Assembly (NCBI RefSeq): GCF_000688375.1
Contig: NZ_JIAF01000003.1
Span: forward strand, 124,001-188,000
Source of the DNA: Prevotella sp. HUN102
Lineage (GTDB): Bacteria > Bacteroidota > Bacteroidia > Bacteroidales > Bacteroidaceae
Direction: 5' to 3'
Length of the DNA: 64,000 nucleotides
In this document: one piece after another, positions 42,094 to 50,793 of the stretch
How the letters are laid out: each line of letters opens with the position of its first letter
How positions within the stretch are numbered: position 1 is the first letter of the stretch
Made by a program: the position numbers and the translations under genes
Notes under the pieces: generated by a model
The model's input: the letters and a program-made list of their open reading frames with translations, nothing else
Database searches by the model: none
Told to the model about the DNA's origin: nothing

Positions 42094-44070
42094 ATGAGAG
42101 AAGAAACATTCAGGTTTTCGGACGAACGCTTCGGAGACCTGCAAATGCTTCGGTATCATTTAGATGGTTTCGAAGCATTGTCGTTGCGACAGAAACAATA
42201 CATATACTACCTTTCAGAGGCCACGCTCTACGGAAGAGACATCACATTCGACCAGTTCGGAAAGTACAATCTTCGAATCCGTCGTGCGCTCGAGGCCGTG
42301 TACGTGTCGGAAACCGACCGCGAGAGCGAGAATTTCAAGGCTTTGGAACTCTATCTGAAGAGGGTATGGTTCTCTAACGGCATCTACCACCACTACGGTT
42401 CGGAGAAGTTTGTCCCCGGATTCTCGCAGTCTTACTTCCGCGATGCACTCCTGAACGTGGACAGCGGGCTGCTGGGAATGGATGAAAATGAATCCGTTTC
42501 AACCTTCATCAATTCCATCTTTCCCGTAATCTTCGATCCGGAGGTGTTGCCGAAGAAGGTAAACAAGGCTGACGGAGTGGACATCATCGAGACCTCGGCG
42601 TGCAATTACTACGAGGGCGTGTCGCAAGAAGAAGTGGAGCAGTTCTATCAGAAGGCGAAGAATGCTGCCGACACGGTGCACCCCATATCCCACGGACTCA
42701 ATTCCACACTCGTGAAAGACGGTGGAGAGCTGAAGGAAGTGGTATGGAGACTCGGTGGGAAATATGGCAGGGCGATAGAGAAAATCGTATATTGGTTGGA
42801 GAAGGCCACTCAATATTGCGAGAACGGCGAGCAGAAGCGCATCATCGGTCTGCTGACGGAATACTACAAGACCGGCGACCTGTCCGTTTTCGATGAATAT
42901 TCCATTGCTTGGGTGGGCGAACACGAAGGCCGTATCGACTTCATCAACGGCTTCATCGAGGTCTACGGCGACCCTCTCGGACTGAAAGCGTCGTGGGAAG
43001 GCATCGTACACTTCAAGGATATGGAGGCAACGAAGCGCACGCAGACCATATCGCAGAATGCACAGTGGTTTGAAGACCATTCGCCGGTGGCACAGCAGTT
43101 CAAGAAAGAGAAGGTAAAGGGCGTAACGGCGAACGTTGTCTGTGCGGCAATGCTCGGCGGCGACGAATACCCCTCTACGGCTATCGGCATCAATCTGCCC
43201 AATGCCGACTGGATTAGAGCCGAATACGGCTCGAAGAGCGTTACGATTTCCAATCTCACCCACGCTTACAATATGGCGGCGAAGGGCAACGGATTCCTGT
43301 CGGAATTTGTCATTGACGCCGCCACGCTGGCAATGATAGAGCAGTACGGCGACCAGACCGACAACCTGCACACCGACCTTCACGAATGTCTCGGGCACGG
43401 AAGCGGCAAACTTCTGCCGGGAACGGACTCCGATGCTCTGAAGAACTACGGTAATACGGTTGAGGAAGCGCGCGCCGATCTCTTCGGTCTGTACTATATG
43501 GCCGACGAAAAGCTCTTGGAACTCGGGCTTTTAGAGTCCAACGAAGCCTACAAAGCTCAATACTACACCTATATGATGAACGGGCTGATGACGCAGTTGG
43601 TGCGCATCAATCCCGGAAAACAGATTGAGGAATCGCACATGCAGAACCGTGCATTGATTGCCCGATGGGCTGTGGAACTGGGCACGGAAAGCAACGTGAT
43701 AGAAGTCGTCAGGCGGAAGACGGCTGACGGCAAGGCGGAAAAGTCGTTTGTGCTCATCAACGATTATGCAGCATTGCGCAACATCTTTGCCATTCAACTG
43801 GCTGAAATCCAACGAATAAAAAGTGAGGGCGACTACGAGGCGGCACGCAGTCTTGTAGAAAAGTATGCAATAAAGATTGACGAAAGTCTGCACAATGAGA
43901 TACTCGACCGCTATGCGCACCTGAATATCGCCCCTTACAAGGGATTCCTGAACCCGGTGCTGAAACCAGTATATAATGAAGAAAACGAAATCGCAGACAT
44001 CGAAGTGGACTATACCGAAGGGTATGCCGAACAGATGCTGCGCTATTCAAAAGAATACGGTACGCTATGA
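42094..44070 (+). CDS. Dipeptidyl peptidase III (family M49)
   Basis: 658 residues. Zinc exopeptidase that removes dipeptides from peptide N-termini. The M49 motif is H430-ECLG-H435 (HExxGH), and the third ligand is in EEARAD (457-462). Other family blocks: EYPSTAIGINLPNADWIRAE (about 357-376) and NLHTDLHECLGHGSGKL. No signal peptide, so cytosolic, as with the Bacteroides enzyme. Its stop overlaps the start of the next gene by four bases. In an amino-acid fermenter it plausibly supplies dipeptides for degradation. Confidence 0.93.
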   Translation: MREETFRFSDERFGDLQMLRYHLDGFEALSLRQKQYIYYLSEATLYGRDITFDQFGKYNLRIRRALEAVYVSETDRESENFKALELYLKRVWFSNGIYHHYGSEKFVPGFSQSYFRDALLNVDSGLLGMDENESVSTFINSIFPVIFDPEVLPKKVNKADGVDIIETSACNYYEGVSQEEVEQFYQKAKNAADTVHPISHGLNSTLVKDGGELKEVVWRLGGKYGRAIEKIVYWLEKATQYCENGEQKRIIGLLTEYYKTGDLSVFDEYSIAWVGEHEGRIDFINGFIEVYGDPLGLKASWEGIVHFKDMEATKRTQTISQNAQWFEDHSPVAQQFKKEKVKGVTANVVCAAMLGGDEYPSTAIGINLPNADWIRAEYGSKSVTISNLTHAYNMAAKGNGFLSEFVIDAATLAMIEQYGDQTDNLHTDLHECLGHGSGKLLPGTDSDALKNYGNTVEEARADLFGLYYMADEKLLELGLLESNEAYKAQYYTYMMNGLMTQLVRINPGKQIEESHMQNRALIARWAVELGTESNVIEVVRRKTADGKAEKSFVLINDYAALRNIFAIQLAEIQRIKSEGDYEAARSLVEKYAIKIDESLHNEILDRYAHLNIAPYKGFLNPVLKPVYNEENEIADIEVDYTEGYAEQMLRYSKEYGTL

Positions 44071-44681
44071 CAGAAGAAACGCACGAGAAACTGAAGAAAA
44101 TAAAGCAGTCGTTCCGTTTGTTTATGGACGGAATCACTTCCACTTCTATGCGCAAGAAGGGTGTGGACTACAAGATAAACTGGGGGATTCCCCTGCCGCG
44201 GCTGAAGGAAATGGCCTCGGAATACGGCAAGGACTATTCCCTCGCAATCGAACTGTGGAAGGAGAACATCCGTGAATGCAAGGTGCTCGCCACGCTGATT
44301 ATGCCTGCCGAAGAGATGGAAGCCGACCTTGTGGACATCTGGATGGAGCAGGTGAGTAATCAGGAAATTGCCGAAGTGCTGGCTTTCAACCTGCTCCGCC
44401 ACGTGGACTTTGCCCCGATACTGGCCTATCAGTTCATAGCCTCCGACAACACGATGAAACAGGTGTGCGGCTATCAGCTCTTGGCCTGTCTCTTCTCCGA
44501 CGGAAAAGCCCCGAACGAGCGCGGCATCAACGAGTTTGTGGATCAGGCGAAGACGAGTTTCCAGAGCGATGAGATTGCCGTGAAGCACGCCGTTTACAGT
44601 TGCATAATGAAGTTCTGCGACCTCGGCGACGAATACGAGCAGATAGCCACGAAAGCCTTTGCGGAATTTGATATACTCTGA
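44067..44681 (+). CDS. AlkD-like DNA alkylation repair protein
   Basis: 204 residues, all-helical HEAT-repeat protein, starting within the end of the M49 gene (ATGA overlap). Blocks such as NWGIPLPRLKEMASEYGKDY and LWKENIRECKVLATLIMP (18) are those of short AlkD-related proteins of Bacteroidota. AlkD is a DNA glycosylase for bulky alkyl purines, with a catalytic Asp and Trp; which residues serve in this shorter branch cannot be told here, so enzymatic activity is not certain. Confidence 0.75.
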   Translation: MTEETHEKLKKIKQSFRLFMDGITSTSMRKKGVDYKINWGIPLPRLKEMASEYGKDYSLAIELWKENIRECKVLATLIMPAEEMEADLVDIWMEQVSNQEIAEVLAFNLLRHVDFAPILAYQFIASDNTMKQVCGYQLLACLFSDGKAPNERGINEFVDQAKTSFQSDEIAVKHAVYSCIMKFCDLGDEYEQIATKAFAEFDIL

Positions 44682-44690
44682 TGGGGGGAG

Positions 44691-44775
44691 TCTCTCGCAG
44701 ATTGCGCAGATTTCGCCGATTCTATTCTCGTTGATTTGCGAGATTTGCGTAATCTGCGAGAGAATAGCTCACGCC
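44691..44775. repeat. R3 period-9 array with inverted ends
   Basis: TCGCAGATT, GCGCAGATT, TCGCCGATT, CTATTCTCG, TTGATTTGC, GAGATTTGC, GTAATCTGC, GAGAGAATA in a strict 9-nt frame. TCTCGCAGATT (44693-44703) and AATCTGCGAGA (44751-44761) are inverted repeats. Confidence 0.7.
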
Positions 44776-44794
44776 GATTCTATTTCTTTTCCCT

Positions 44795-44824
44795 GTAAAC
44801 TCGTCCCCTTGTTCCTCATCCTCT
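44795..44824 (-). repeat. Short R2 array
   Basis: CTCGTCCC, CTTGTTCC, TCATCCTC, on the strand opposite to the plus-strand arrays, at the 3' end of the lipoprotein gene. Confidence 0.5.
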
Positions 44825-44826
44825 GC

Positions 44827-45387
44827 TCACTTTATCAGCGTTCCGATGGCATCGAAGTCGTAGACGAGGGAGCCACTCGTGAAGGTGGAGGTTTCGATTT
44901 TGAAGGATTTCTGTGTCTGGAGATTGGAAATCAGCGAGCGGGAGGAGGAGATGTAGGCAGAATCTAGCTGTTTGGTTATGCCGGGGAAATACTGGTAGGA
45001 AGCCAGTTCCTTGTTTTGGGCATAGACTCTCACGATGTTGGTGGTGTCGAAACTGTTGCCGGCGAACCGTTCGCCGTTGCCCAACACCAGACAGGCTTTT
45101 GCCTTGGAAGTGCCGAGCCCGAAAATTTTGATGGTCATACGGTTGTTCTTGCTCAACTGCGATTTTCCGTTCGGCGCACTCACGATGGTGGCCTCCGTGC
45201 TGTCGGAATTGTAGCTCCAGACGGACACCACGTCGTCGCTTTCCGTCTCGCCGCTGTCGAGGTTGATGGCGAGCATCGTGTCTACCTGTGATGTGTCGTA
45301 GTGTGAGTCTCCCCGGTTTGAATTGGAGGTGCACGAAATAAGCACGCCGAGGAAGAGAGCCATAAATATATAAGGTAATGATTTCAT
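44827..45387 (-). CDS. Unknown lipoprotein
   Basis: 186 residues. Lipoprotein signal peptide with lipobox VLISC (Cys near 19), then a Ser/Asn/Asp-rich linker. The remainder has alternating beta-strand patterns, without a recognisable domain. Transcribed toward alkD (convergent). No homology recognised. Together with the next gene it forms two short lipoproteins in a row on the minus strand. Confidence 0.75.
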   Translation of the reverse strand: MKSLPYIFMALFLGVLISCTSNSNRGDSHYDTSQVDTMLAINLDSGETESDDVVSVWSYNSDSTEATIVSAPNGKSQLSKNNRMTIKIFGLGTSKAKACLVLGNGERFAGNSFDTTNIVRVYAQNKELASYQYFPGITKQLDSAYISSSRSLISNLQTQKSFKIETSTFTSGSLVYDFDAIGTLIK

Positions 45388-45405
45388 TTTGCAGTTGTTT
45401 ATGGG

Positions 45406-45450
45406 AAAGACCCGTGAGAATAGTCTCGCGGGTCTTTTCAGTATTTTTTA
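45406..45450 (+). terminator. Hairpin between two lipoprotein genes
   Basis: AAAGACCCGTGAGA (45406-45419) pairs with TCTCGCGGGTCTTT (45424-45437) with one G-U pair, followed on the plus strand by TTCAGTATTTTTTATT. It sits downstream of the 45513-46010 gene. Confidence 0.65.
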
Positions 45451-45512
45451 TTCAGATAACCTATCTTGTCAAGGCTATAAATAAACAGACAGAAGGTGCC
45501 GCGTTATGTTTG

Positions 45513-46010
45513 TCAGTTGCAGGCATCTGCCTGTTTGTTGCTTCTGCGCATTTTGATAATTCCCTGAATATATTGCGTAGGAGATTCTATTTCCAGTATG
45601 GAATCGCTTACGCCATAGATTTTGGGGCGGCAGGAAGGGAGAAATTCATTTTTCATCAGGTCAAGCCACAAAGTTGGAAAAGATTCTGCCGAATTGTATA
45701 CCAGCGACCAGTTTCCCGATATCTTTGTATTTACCACCGTATCTGGCTGACTGAAATTATTTGATTTGAATAAGATCATAAATTTTCCATTTATCTTCTG
45801 ATTTTCCTCAAAATGATACCAATGCCTGATTATGAATTTTCCTTTTGTCTGTTCAGTTTCCCATACACCCTTGATTTTCTCATTATACATTTCCCTCAAA
45901 CGGAAAGTTTCCTGAGAATTTTCATCTTTTTCTTTTTCTATGAGTCTTGGTTCTTTACTGCACGAGGCAAAAAGCAAGAGAGCAAATAACATATAAAGTG
46001 AATGTTTCAT
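45513..46010 (-). CDS. Unknown lipoprotein
   Basis: 165 residues from MKHSLYMLFALLLFASC, a lipobox with Cys near 17. Afterwards SKEPRLIEKEKDENSQETFR and a lipocalin-like run GVWETEQTKGKFIIRHWYHF, followed by ISGNWSLVYNSAESFPTLWL, consistent with a small beta-barrel lipoprotein. No enzyme motif. The start is chosen to give the signal peptide; an upstream ATG adds 15 polar residues before it. Confidence 0.72.
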   Translation of the reverse strand: MKHSLYMLFALLLFASCSKEPRLIEKEKDENSQETFRLREMYNEKIKGVWETEQTKGKFIIRHWYHFEENQKINGKFMILFKSNNFSQPDTVVNTKISGNWSLVYNSAESFPTLWLDLMKNEFLPSCRPKIYGVSDSILEIESPTQYIQGIIKMRRSNKQADACN

Positions 46011-46400
46011 AATTATCTTCTGACTTTGATAGATTCTTCTTGCTGTTGGCAGCAAAGATAGTATATTATTTCAATATTTCCAATTTTTTGCTGTTTTTTG
46101 CTGAAATCTGTTTTGATTTCTCAAATGTATTTAATTGGAGGGATTATTTGCGGATTTGCAACTGACCGAAGAATGGAAAACAATCTTCGCACGTTTGCAA
46201 TGTATTCCTGCGAAGAATGGGCTGCATTCTTCGCAAGATTGAAAGATAGAAGATTGTCGGCTGACTTTCAGCCACTTACAGATGTATAGCATCGGGAGCG
46301 CAGCACAGCCCTGAAGAGCAGTCCAAGGAGAGCCGGCAGGGCGTATGCTGTTTCCGTTTTGCGTGTTTATGGATTCTTTTCAGCCGATGGGCTTTGCCGG
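46011..46400. other. 390-nt spacer with R1 copy 7
   Basis: R1 copy 7 (46150-46288) occupies its centre. No other gene or promoter recognised. Confidence 0.6.
46150..46288 (+). repeat. R1 double-hairpin dispersed element, copy 7 (reference copy)
   Basis: TTTGCAACTGACCGAAGAATGG faces ACAATCTTCGCA; TGCGAAGAATGG faces TGCATTCTTCGCA; tail GACTTTCAGCCACTTACAG. Used here as reference for the family. Confidence 0.75.
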
Positions 46401-49400
46401 TTAGTATTCGCCCCAAGCCTTGATGTCGATGTCTTCGAGCTTCACGTTGCAGAAAGCTGTGATGAAGGCACTGGCCAGACGGCTGTTGGTAATCAGCGGA
46501 ACATTGAGGTCGATGGTCGCACGGCGAATCTTGTAGCCGTTGGTCAGCTCGCGCGGACTGAGGTCTTTCGGAATGTTCACCACCATATCAATCTTCTTTT
46601 CGTGAAGAAGGTCGAGTGCCTGCGGCTGCTTGCCCTCGTCGGACGGCCAGTACACCAGCGTGTTCTCAATGCCGTTGTCTGTGAGAAACCTTGAAGTGCC
46701 GCCCGTTGCAAAGATGTCGTAGCCGTGCGCCTTGAGCGTTTTGGCAGCATCGAGCATCTCGGCTTTCTGCTTTGCTCCGCCGGTTGAAAGGAGAATGTTC
46801 TTCTTCGGGATGCGGTGTCCCACGGAAAGCATACTCTTGAGCAGGGCTGTTGAGGAGTCATCGCCGAGGCAGCCCACCTCGCCTGTGGAACTCATATCCA
46901 CGCCGAGCACCGGATCGGCCTTCTGCAATCGGTTGAAGGAGAACTGGCTCGCCTTGATGCCTACATAGTCGAGGTCGAAGAGGTTCTTATTCGGCTTCTC
47001 AACAGGGATTCCGAGCATTACCTTTGTGGCGAGGTCGATGAGGTTGAGCTTCAGCACCTTGCTCACGAAGGGGAACGAACGGCTCGCACGGAGGTTGCAC
47101 TCTATGACGAGGATGTCGTTGTCGCGCGCCATAAACTGGATGTTGAACGGCCCGTTGATGTGGAGTTCCTTTGCTATCTGACGGCTGATGCGCTTCACGC
47201 GGCGAACCGTCTCCACGTAGAGTTTCTGCGGAGGGAACTGTATGGTGGCGTCGCCCGAGTGTACTCCGGCAAACTCTATGTGCTCTGAAATGGCATAGGC
47301 GAGTATTTCGCCGTCGCGCGCCACGGCGTCCATCTCTATTTCCTTGGCATTCTCGATGAACTTGCTCACTACAACCGGATGGTCCACGCTGACGTTGGCT
47401 GCCAGTTGGAGGAAGCGTGTAAGCTCGTCCTTGTTTGAACATACGTTCATTGCAGCACCGGAGAGTACATAGGACGGGCGGACGAGGACGGGGAATCCCA
47501 CACGTCCTACAAATTCCTCAATGTCGTCCATACTCGTCAGAGCCTGCCATTCGGGCTGATTGATGTTGTTTTCGGTGAGCATCGACGAGAATTTGGCGCG
47601 GTCTTCGGCATTGTCGATGTCCTTTGCCTGCGTGCCGAGGATGGGCACGTTCTCAGCATCGAGGTGCATTGCGAGGTTGTTCGGAATCTGCCCGCCGGTG
47701 GAAACAACCACGCCGTGAGGACACTCGAGGTCGATGATGTCCATAACGCGCTCGAAGGTGAGTTCGTCGAAGTAGAGACGGTCGCACATATCGTAGTCGG
47801 TGGACACGGTTTCGGGGTTGTAGTTGATCATAATGGAACGGTAGCCCTGCTTGCGAATCGTGTTCAGAGCCTGAACGCCGCACCAGTCGAACTCTACGGA
47901 ACTGCCGATACGGTAGGCTCCCGAGCCGAGAACGATGACGCTGTTGCGGTCGTTTGCGAAACTCACGTCCGACTTTACGCCCGCATAGGTTACGTAGAGA
48001 TAGTTGGTCTGTGCGGGATATTCGGCAGCGAGCGTGTCAATCTGCTTCACAACAGGGAGAATGCCGTAGTTCTTGCGCAGCTTGCGCACCACGAGCATCG
48101 CCTTGTGCATATTGCTCTTCTCGCCCTCAAGCCCTACGGCGCGCGCAATCTGGAAGTCGGTGAATCCGTAGACCTTTGCCGAACGGAGCAGTTCCCTGTC
48201 GAGCGTGTTGATGTTTTTCTGCTTCAGTTCCTCGTCGATGTCGATGATGTGCTTCAGCTTGTTGAGGAACCACTTGTCTATTTTCGTCAGTTCGTGAATC
48301 TGGTCCACGGTGTAGCCCCTGTGCATCGCCTTTGAAATGACGAAGATGCGCTTGTCGGTGGGTTCTCTGAGGGCAGCGTCGATGTCGGCAATCTCGAGTT
48401 CCTTGTTCTCAACGTAGCCGTGCATTCCCTGCCCGATCATACGGAGTCCCTTCTGAATGGCTTCCTCGAAGTTGCGTCCGATGGCCATTACCTCGCCGAC
48501 GGACTTCATACTTGAGCCCAATTCCTTGTCTACACCTCGGAACTTGCTCAAGTCCCAGCGTGGAATCTTGCAGACAACGTAGTCCAGAGCCGGCTCGAAG
48601 AAAGCCGATGTGGTCTTGGTTACGGAGTTGTTCAGCTCGAAGAGGCCGTAGCCCATACCCAGTTTGGCGGCAACGAAAGCCAGAGGATAGCCCGTGGCCT
48701 TGCTTGCGAGGGCTGAGGAACGGGAAAGGCGTGCGTTTACTTCGATTACGCGGTAGTCCTCGCTCTGAGGGTCGAAGGCATACTGCACGTTGCATTCGCC
48801 CACGATGCCGATGTGGCGCACGATACGGATGGCCAGATCGCGGAGCTTGTGGTACTCGCTGTTGGAGAGAGTCTGCGACGGCGCAATGACGATAGACTCG
48901 CCGGTGTGGATGCCGAGAGGGTCGAAGTTTTCCATATTGCAGACGGTGATGCAGTTGTCATAACGGTCGCGCACCACCTCGTACTCTATTTCCTTCCAGC
49001 CCTTCAGGCTCTTTTCCACAAGCACCTGCGGAGAGAACGAGAATGCTTTCTCGCAGAGCTTGTTGAGTTCGTCCTCGTTGTCGGCAAAACCGCTGCCGAG
49101 GCCTCCCAGAGCGTATGCGGCACGGATGATTACGGGATAGCCGAGCGACTGTGCTGCCTCGCGTGCGCTCTGAACATCCTCGCAAGCCTCGCTCTTGATG
49201 GTCTTCACGTTGATTTCGTCGAGCTGCTCAACGAAGAGTTCACGGTCCTCGGTGTTCATAATCGCCTTTACGGGCGTGCCGAGCACCTTTACGCCGTACT
49301 TGTCGAGAATACCGAGACGGTCTAATTCCACGCCGCAGTTGAGCGCAGTCTGTCCGCCGAAGGACAGGAGAATGCCGTCCGGCTTCTCCTTCTTTATCAC

Positions 49401-49625
49401 TTCCTCCACGAAGTAGGGCTGAACGGGGAGATAGTAAATCTGGTCTGCCACGCCTTCCGAGGTCTGAACCGTTGCGATGTTCGGATTGATGAGGACAGTA
49501 GAAACACCCTCTTCGCGCAAGGCTTTCAATGCTTGAGAGCCGGAATAGTCGAACTCGCCGGCTTCGCCGATTTTTAACGCGCCTGAACCTAAGAGCAGGA
49601 CTTTCTTTATAGTTTCGTCTTTCAT
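46401..49625 (-). CDS. carB: Carbamoyl-phosphate synthase large subunit
   Basis: 1074 residues. Makes carbamoyl phosphate from bicarbonate, ammonia (from CarA) and two ATP, for arginine and pyrimidines. The two homologous halves are visible, each with ATP-grasp sequence (start LLLGSGALKIGEAGEFDYSG; second half VIVLGSGAYRIGSSVEFDW), plus the C-terminal allosteric MGS-like domain (HRIPKKNILLSTGGAKQKAE). Full family length. Its ATG overlaps the carA stop (TAATG), so translation is coupled. Confidence 0.97.
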   Translation of the reverse strand: MKDETIKKVLLLGSGALKIGEAGEFDYSGSQALKALREEGVSTVLINPNIATVQTSEGVADQIYYLPVQPYFVEEVIKKEKPDGILLSFGGQTALNCGVELDRLGILDKYGVKVLGTPVKAIMNTEDRELFVEQLDEINVKTIKSEACEDVQSAREAAQSLGYPVIIRAAYALGGLGSGFADNEDELNKLCEKAFSFSPQVLVEKSLKGWKEIEYEVVRDRYDNCITVCNMENFDPLGIHTGESIVIAPSQTLSNSEYHKLRDLAIRIVRHIGIVGECNVQYAFDPQSEDYRVIEVNARLSRSSALASKATGYPLAFVAAKLGMGYGLFELNNSVTKTTSAFFEPALDYVVCKIPRWDLSKFRGVDKELGSSMKSVGEVMAIGRNFEEAIQKGLRMIGQGMHGYVENKELEIADIDAALREPTDKRIFVISKAMHRGYTVDQIHELTKIDKWFLNKLKHIIDIDEELKQKNINTLDRELLRSAKVYGFTDFQIARAVGLEGEKSNMHKAMLVVRKLRKNYGILPVVKQIDTLAAEYPAQTNYLYVTYAGVKSDVSFANDRNSVIVLGSGAYRIGSSVEFDWCGVQALNTIRKQGYRSIMINYNPETVSTDYDMCDRLYFDELTFERVMDIIDLECPHGVVVSTGGQIPNNLAMHLDAENVPILGTQAKDIDNAEDRAKFSSMLTENNINQPEWQALTSMDDIEEFVGRVGFPVLVRPSYVLSGAAMNVCSNKDELTRFLQLAANVSVDHPVVVSKFIENAKEIEMDAVARDGEILAYAISEHIEFAGVHSGDATIQFPPQKLYVETVRRVKRISRQIAKELHINGPFNIQFMARDNDILVIECNLRASRSFPFVSKVLKLNLIDLATKVMLGIPVEKPNKNLFDLDYVGIKASQFSFNRLQKADPVLGVDMSSTGEVGCLGDDSSTALLKSMLSVGHRIPKKNILLSTGGAKQKAEMLDAAKTLKAHGYDIFATGGTSRFLTDNGIENTLVYWPSDEGKQPQALDLLHEKKIDMVVNIPKDLSPRELTNGYKIRRATIDLNVPLITNSRLASAFITAFCNVKLEDIDIKAWGEY

Positions 49626-50701
49626 TATTTCAGTGTTTCTACAAATTTGTCAAACATAAATTCTGTATCTACCGGACCGGAGCTTGCCTCGGGATGGAAC
49701 TGCGAGCTGAACCAAGGGTTGGTTTTATGACGGATGCCCTCGTTGCTGCCGTCGTTCATATTCACGAAGAGTTCTTCCCAGTCCTTGCCAAGCGTCTTTG
49801 CATCTACGGCGTATCCGTGGTTCTGTGAGGTAACGAAGCACTTGTTAGTACCCACCATTCGCACGGGCTGGTTGTGGCCCCGGTGTCCGTATTTCAGCTT
49901 GTAGATGCTCGCACCGGCAGCTTTCGAGAGCAGCTGGTTGCCCATACAGATGCCGCAGATAGGCTTTGTGCTGATGCTCATCTGCTTACGGATGATTTCC
50001 ACTGCGTCGCTGCACATATCGGGGTCGCCGGGACCGTTTGCAAGGAAAAGTCCGTCGTATTCCATCGAAGTGTAGTCGTAGTTCCAAGGCACTCGGATCA
50101 CTTCCACCTTTCGGTCTACAAGCTCACGGATGATGTTCGCCTTCACGCCGCAGTCCACGAGGACGACCTTCTTGCCCACACCTTCATTGTATCGGATGAT
50201 GTCTTTCGTTGAAACACGGTCTACGAAGTTCACGCCCTCGTAGTCGGCTTCGGGCACGTTCTCCGGCTCGTCGTCGAAGAGAATCTTGCCCATCATCACG
50301 CCGTGCTCGCGCAGCACCTTTGTCAGCTCGCGTGTGTCGATGCCTGTAATGCCCGTAACTTTCTCGCGCTTGAGCCACGCCGAGAGGCTTTCCACGGCGT
50401 TCCAATGAGAATATTCCTCACTATAGTCTGACACGATGAGCGCAGAGGCATAGATTTTATCACTCTCCATAAAGGATGGGATGCGGTTCTCGCCGATGGT
50501 AAATGGCGGAACGCCGTAATTACCGACTAAGGGGAAAGTCATTGTGAGCAACTGCCCGGCATAAGAGGGGTCTGTAAGGCTCTCGGGGTAGCCCATCATC
50601 GCCGTGTTGAAAACAACTTCGCCGGCAACCGGAGCGTCGTGGCCAAACGATTTTCCGTGAAATTCCGTTCCGTCGTTTAAGACTAAAGTTACGTTTCTCA
50701 T
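49625..50701 (-). CDS. carA: Carbamoyl-phosphate synthase small subunit
   Basis: 358 residues from MRNVTLVLNDGTEFHG. Class I glutamine amidotransferase that hydrolyses glutamine and feeds ammonia to CarB. The nucleophile is the Cys in GICMGNQLL (about 246-254) and the catalytic His is in SSQFHPEASSGP near the end. Conserved N-terminal GEVVFNTAMMGYPESLTDPS is complete. An upstream ATG would add 19 residues not seen in the family. Preceded by a hairpin (50742-50786) after purF, so the gene may be partly insulated. Confidence 0.96.
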   Translation of the reverse strand: MRNVTLVLNDGTEFHGKSFGHDAPVAGEVVFNTAMMGYPESLTDPSYAGQLLTMTFPLVGNYGVPPFTIGENRIPSFMESDKIYASALIVSDYSEEYSHWNAVESLSAWLKREKVTGITGIDTRELTKVLREHGVMMGKILFDDEPENVPEADYEGVNFVDRVSTKDIIRYNEGVGKKVVLVDCGVKANIIRELVDRKVEVIRVPWNYDYTSMEYDGLFLANGPGDPDMCSDAVEIIRKQMSISTKPICGICMGNQLLSKAAGASIYKLKYGHRGHNQPVRMVGTNKCFVTSQNHGYAVDAKTLGKDWEELFVNMNDGSNEGIRHKTNPWFSSQFHPEASSGPVDTEFMFDKFVETLK

Positions 50702-50741
50702 TATCAATATTTGTTGTTTGGGTTTAATCTTCAGCAAAATA

Positions 50742-50786
50742 ATAGGTAGGTTCTTCAAATCCGTGTGATTTTTAGAACCTACCTAT
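50742..50786 (-). terminator. Intercistronic 13-bp hairpin between purF and carA
   Basis: ATAGGTAGGTTCT (50742-50754) and AGAACCTACCTAT (50774-50786) are perfect inverted repeats around 19 nt. On the minus strand the arm is followed by TATTTTGC. A partial terminator or attenuator. Confidence 0.55.
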
Positions 50787-50793
50787 ACTCATT

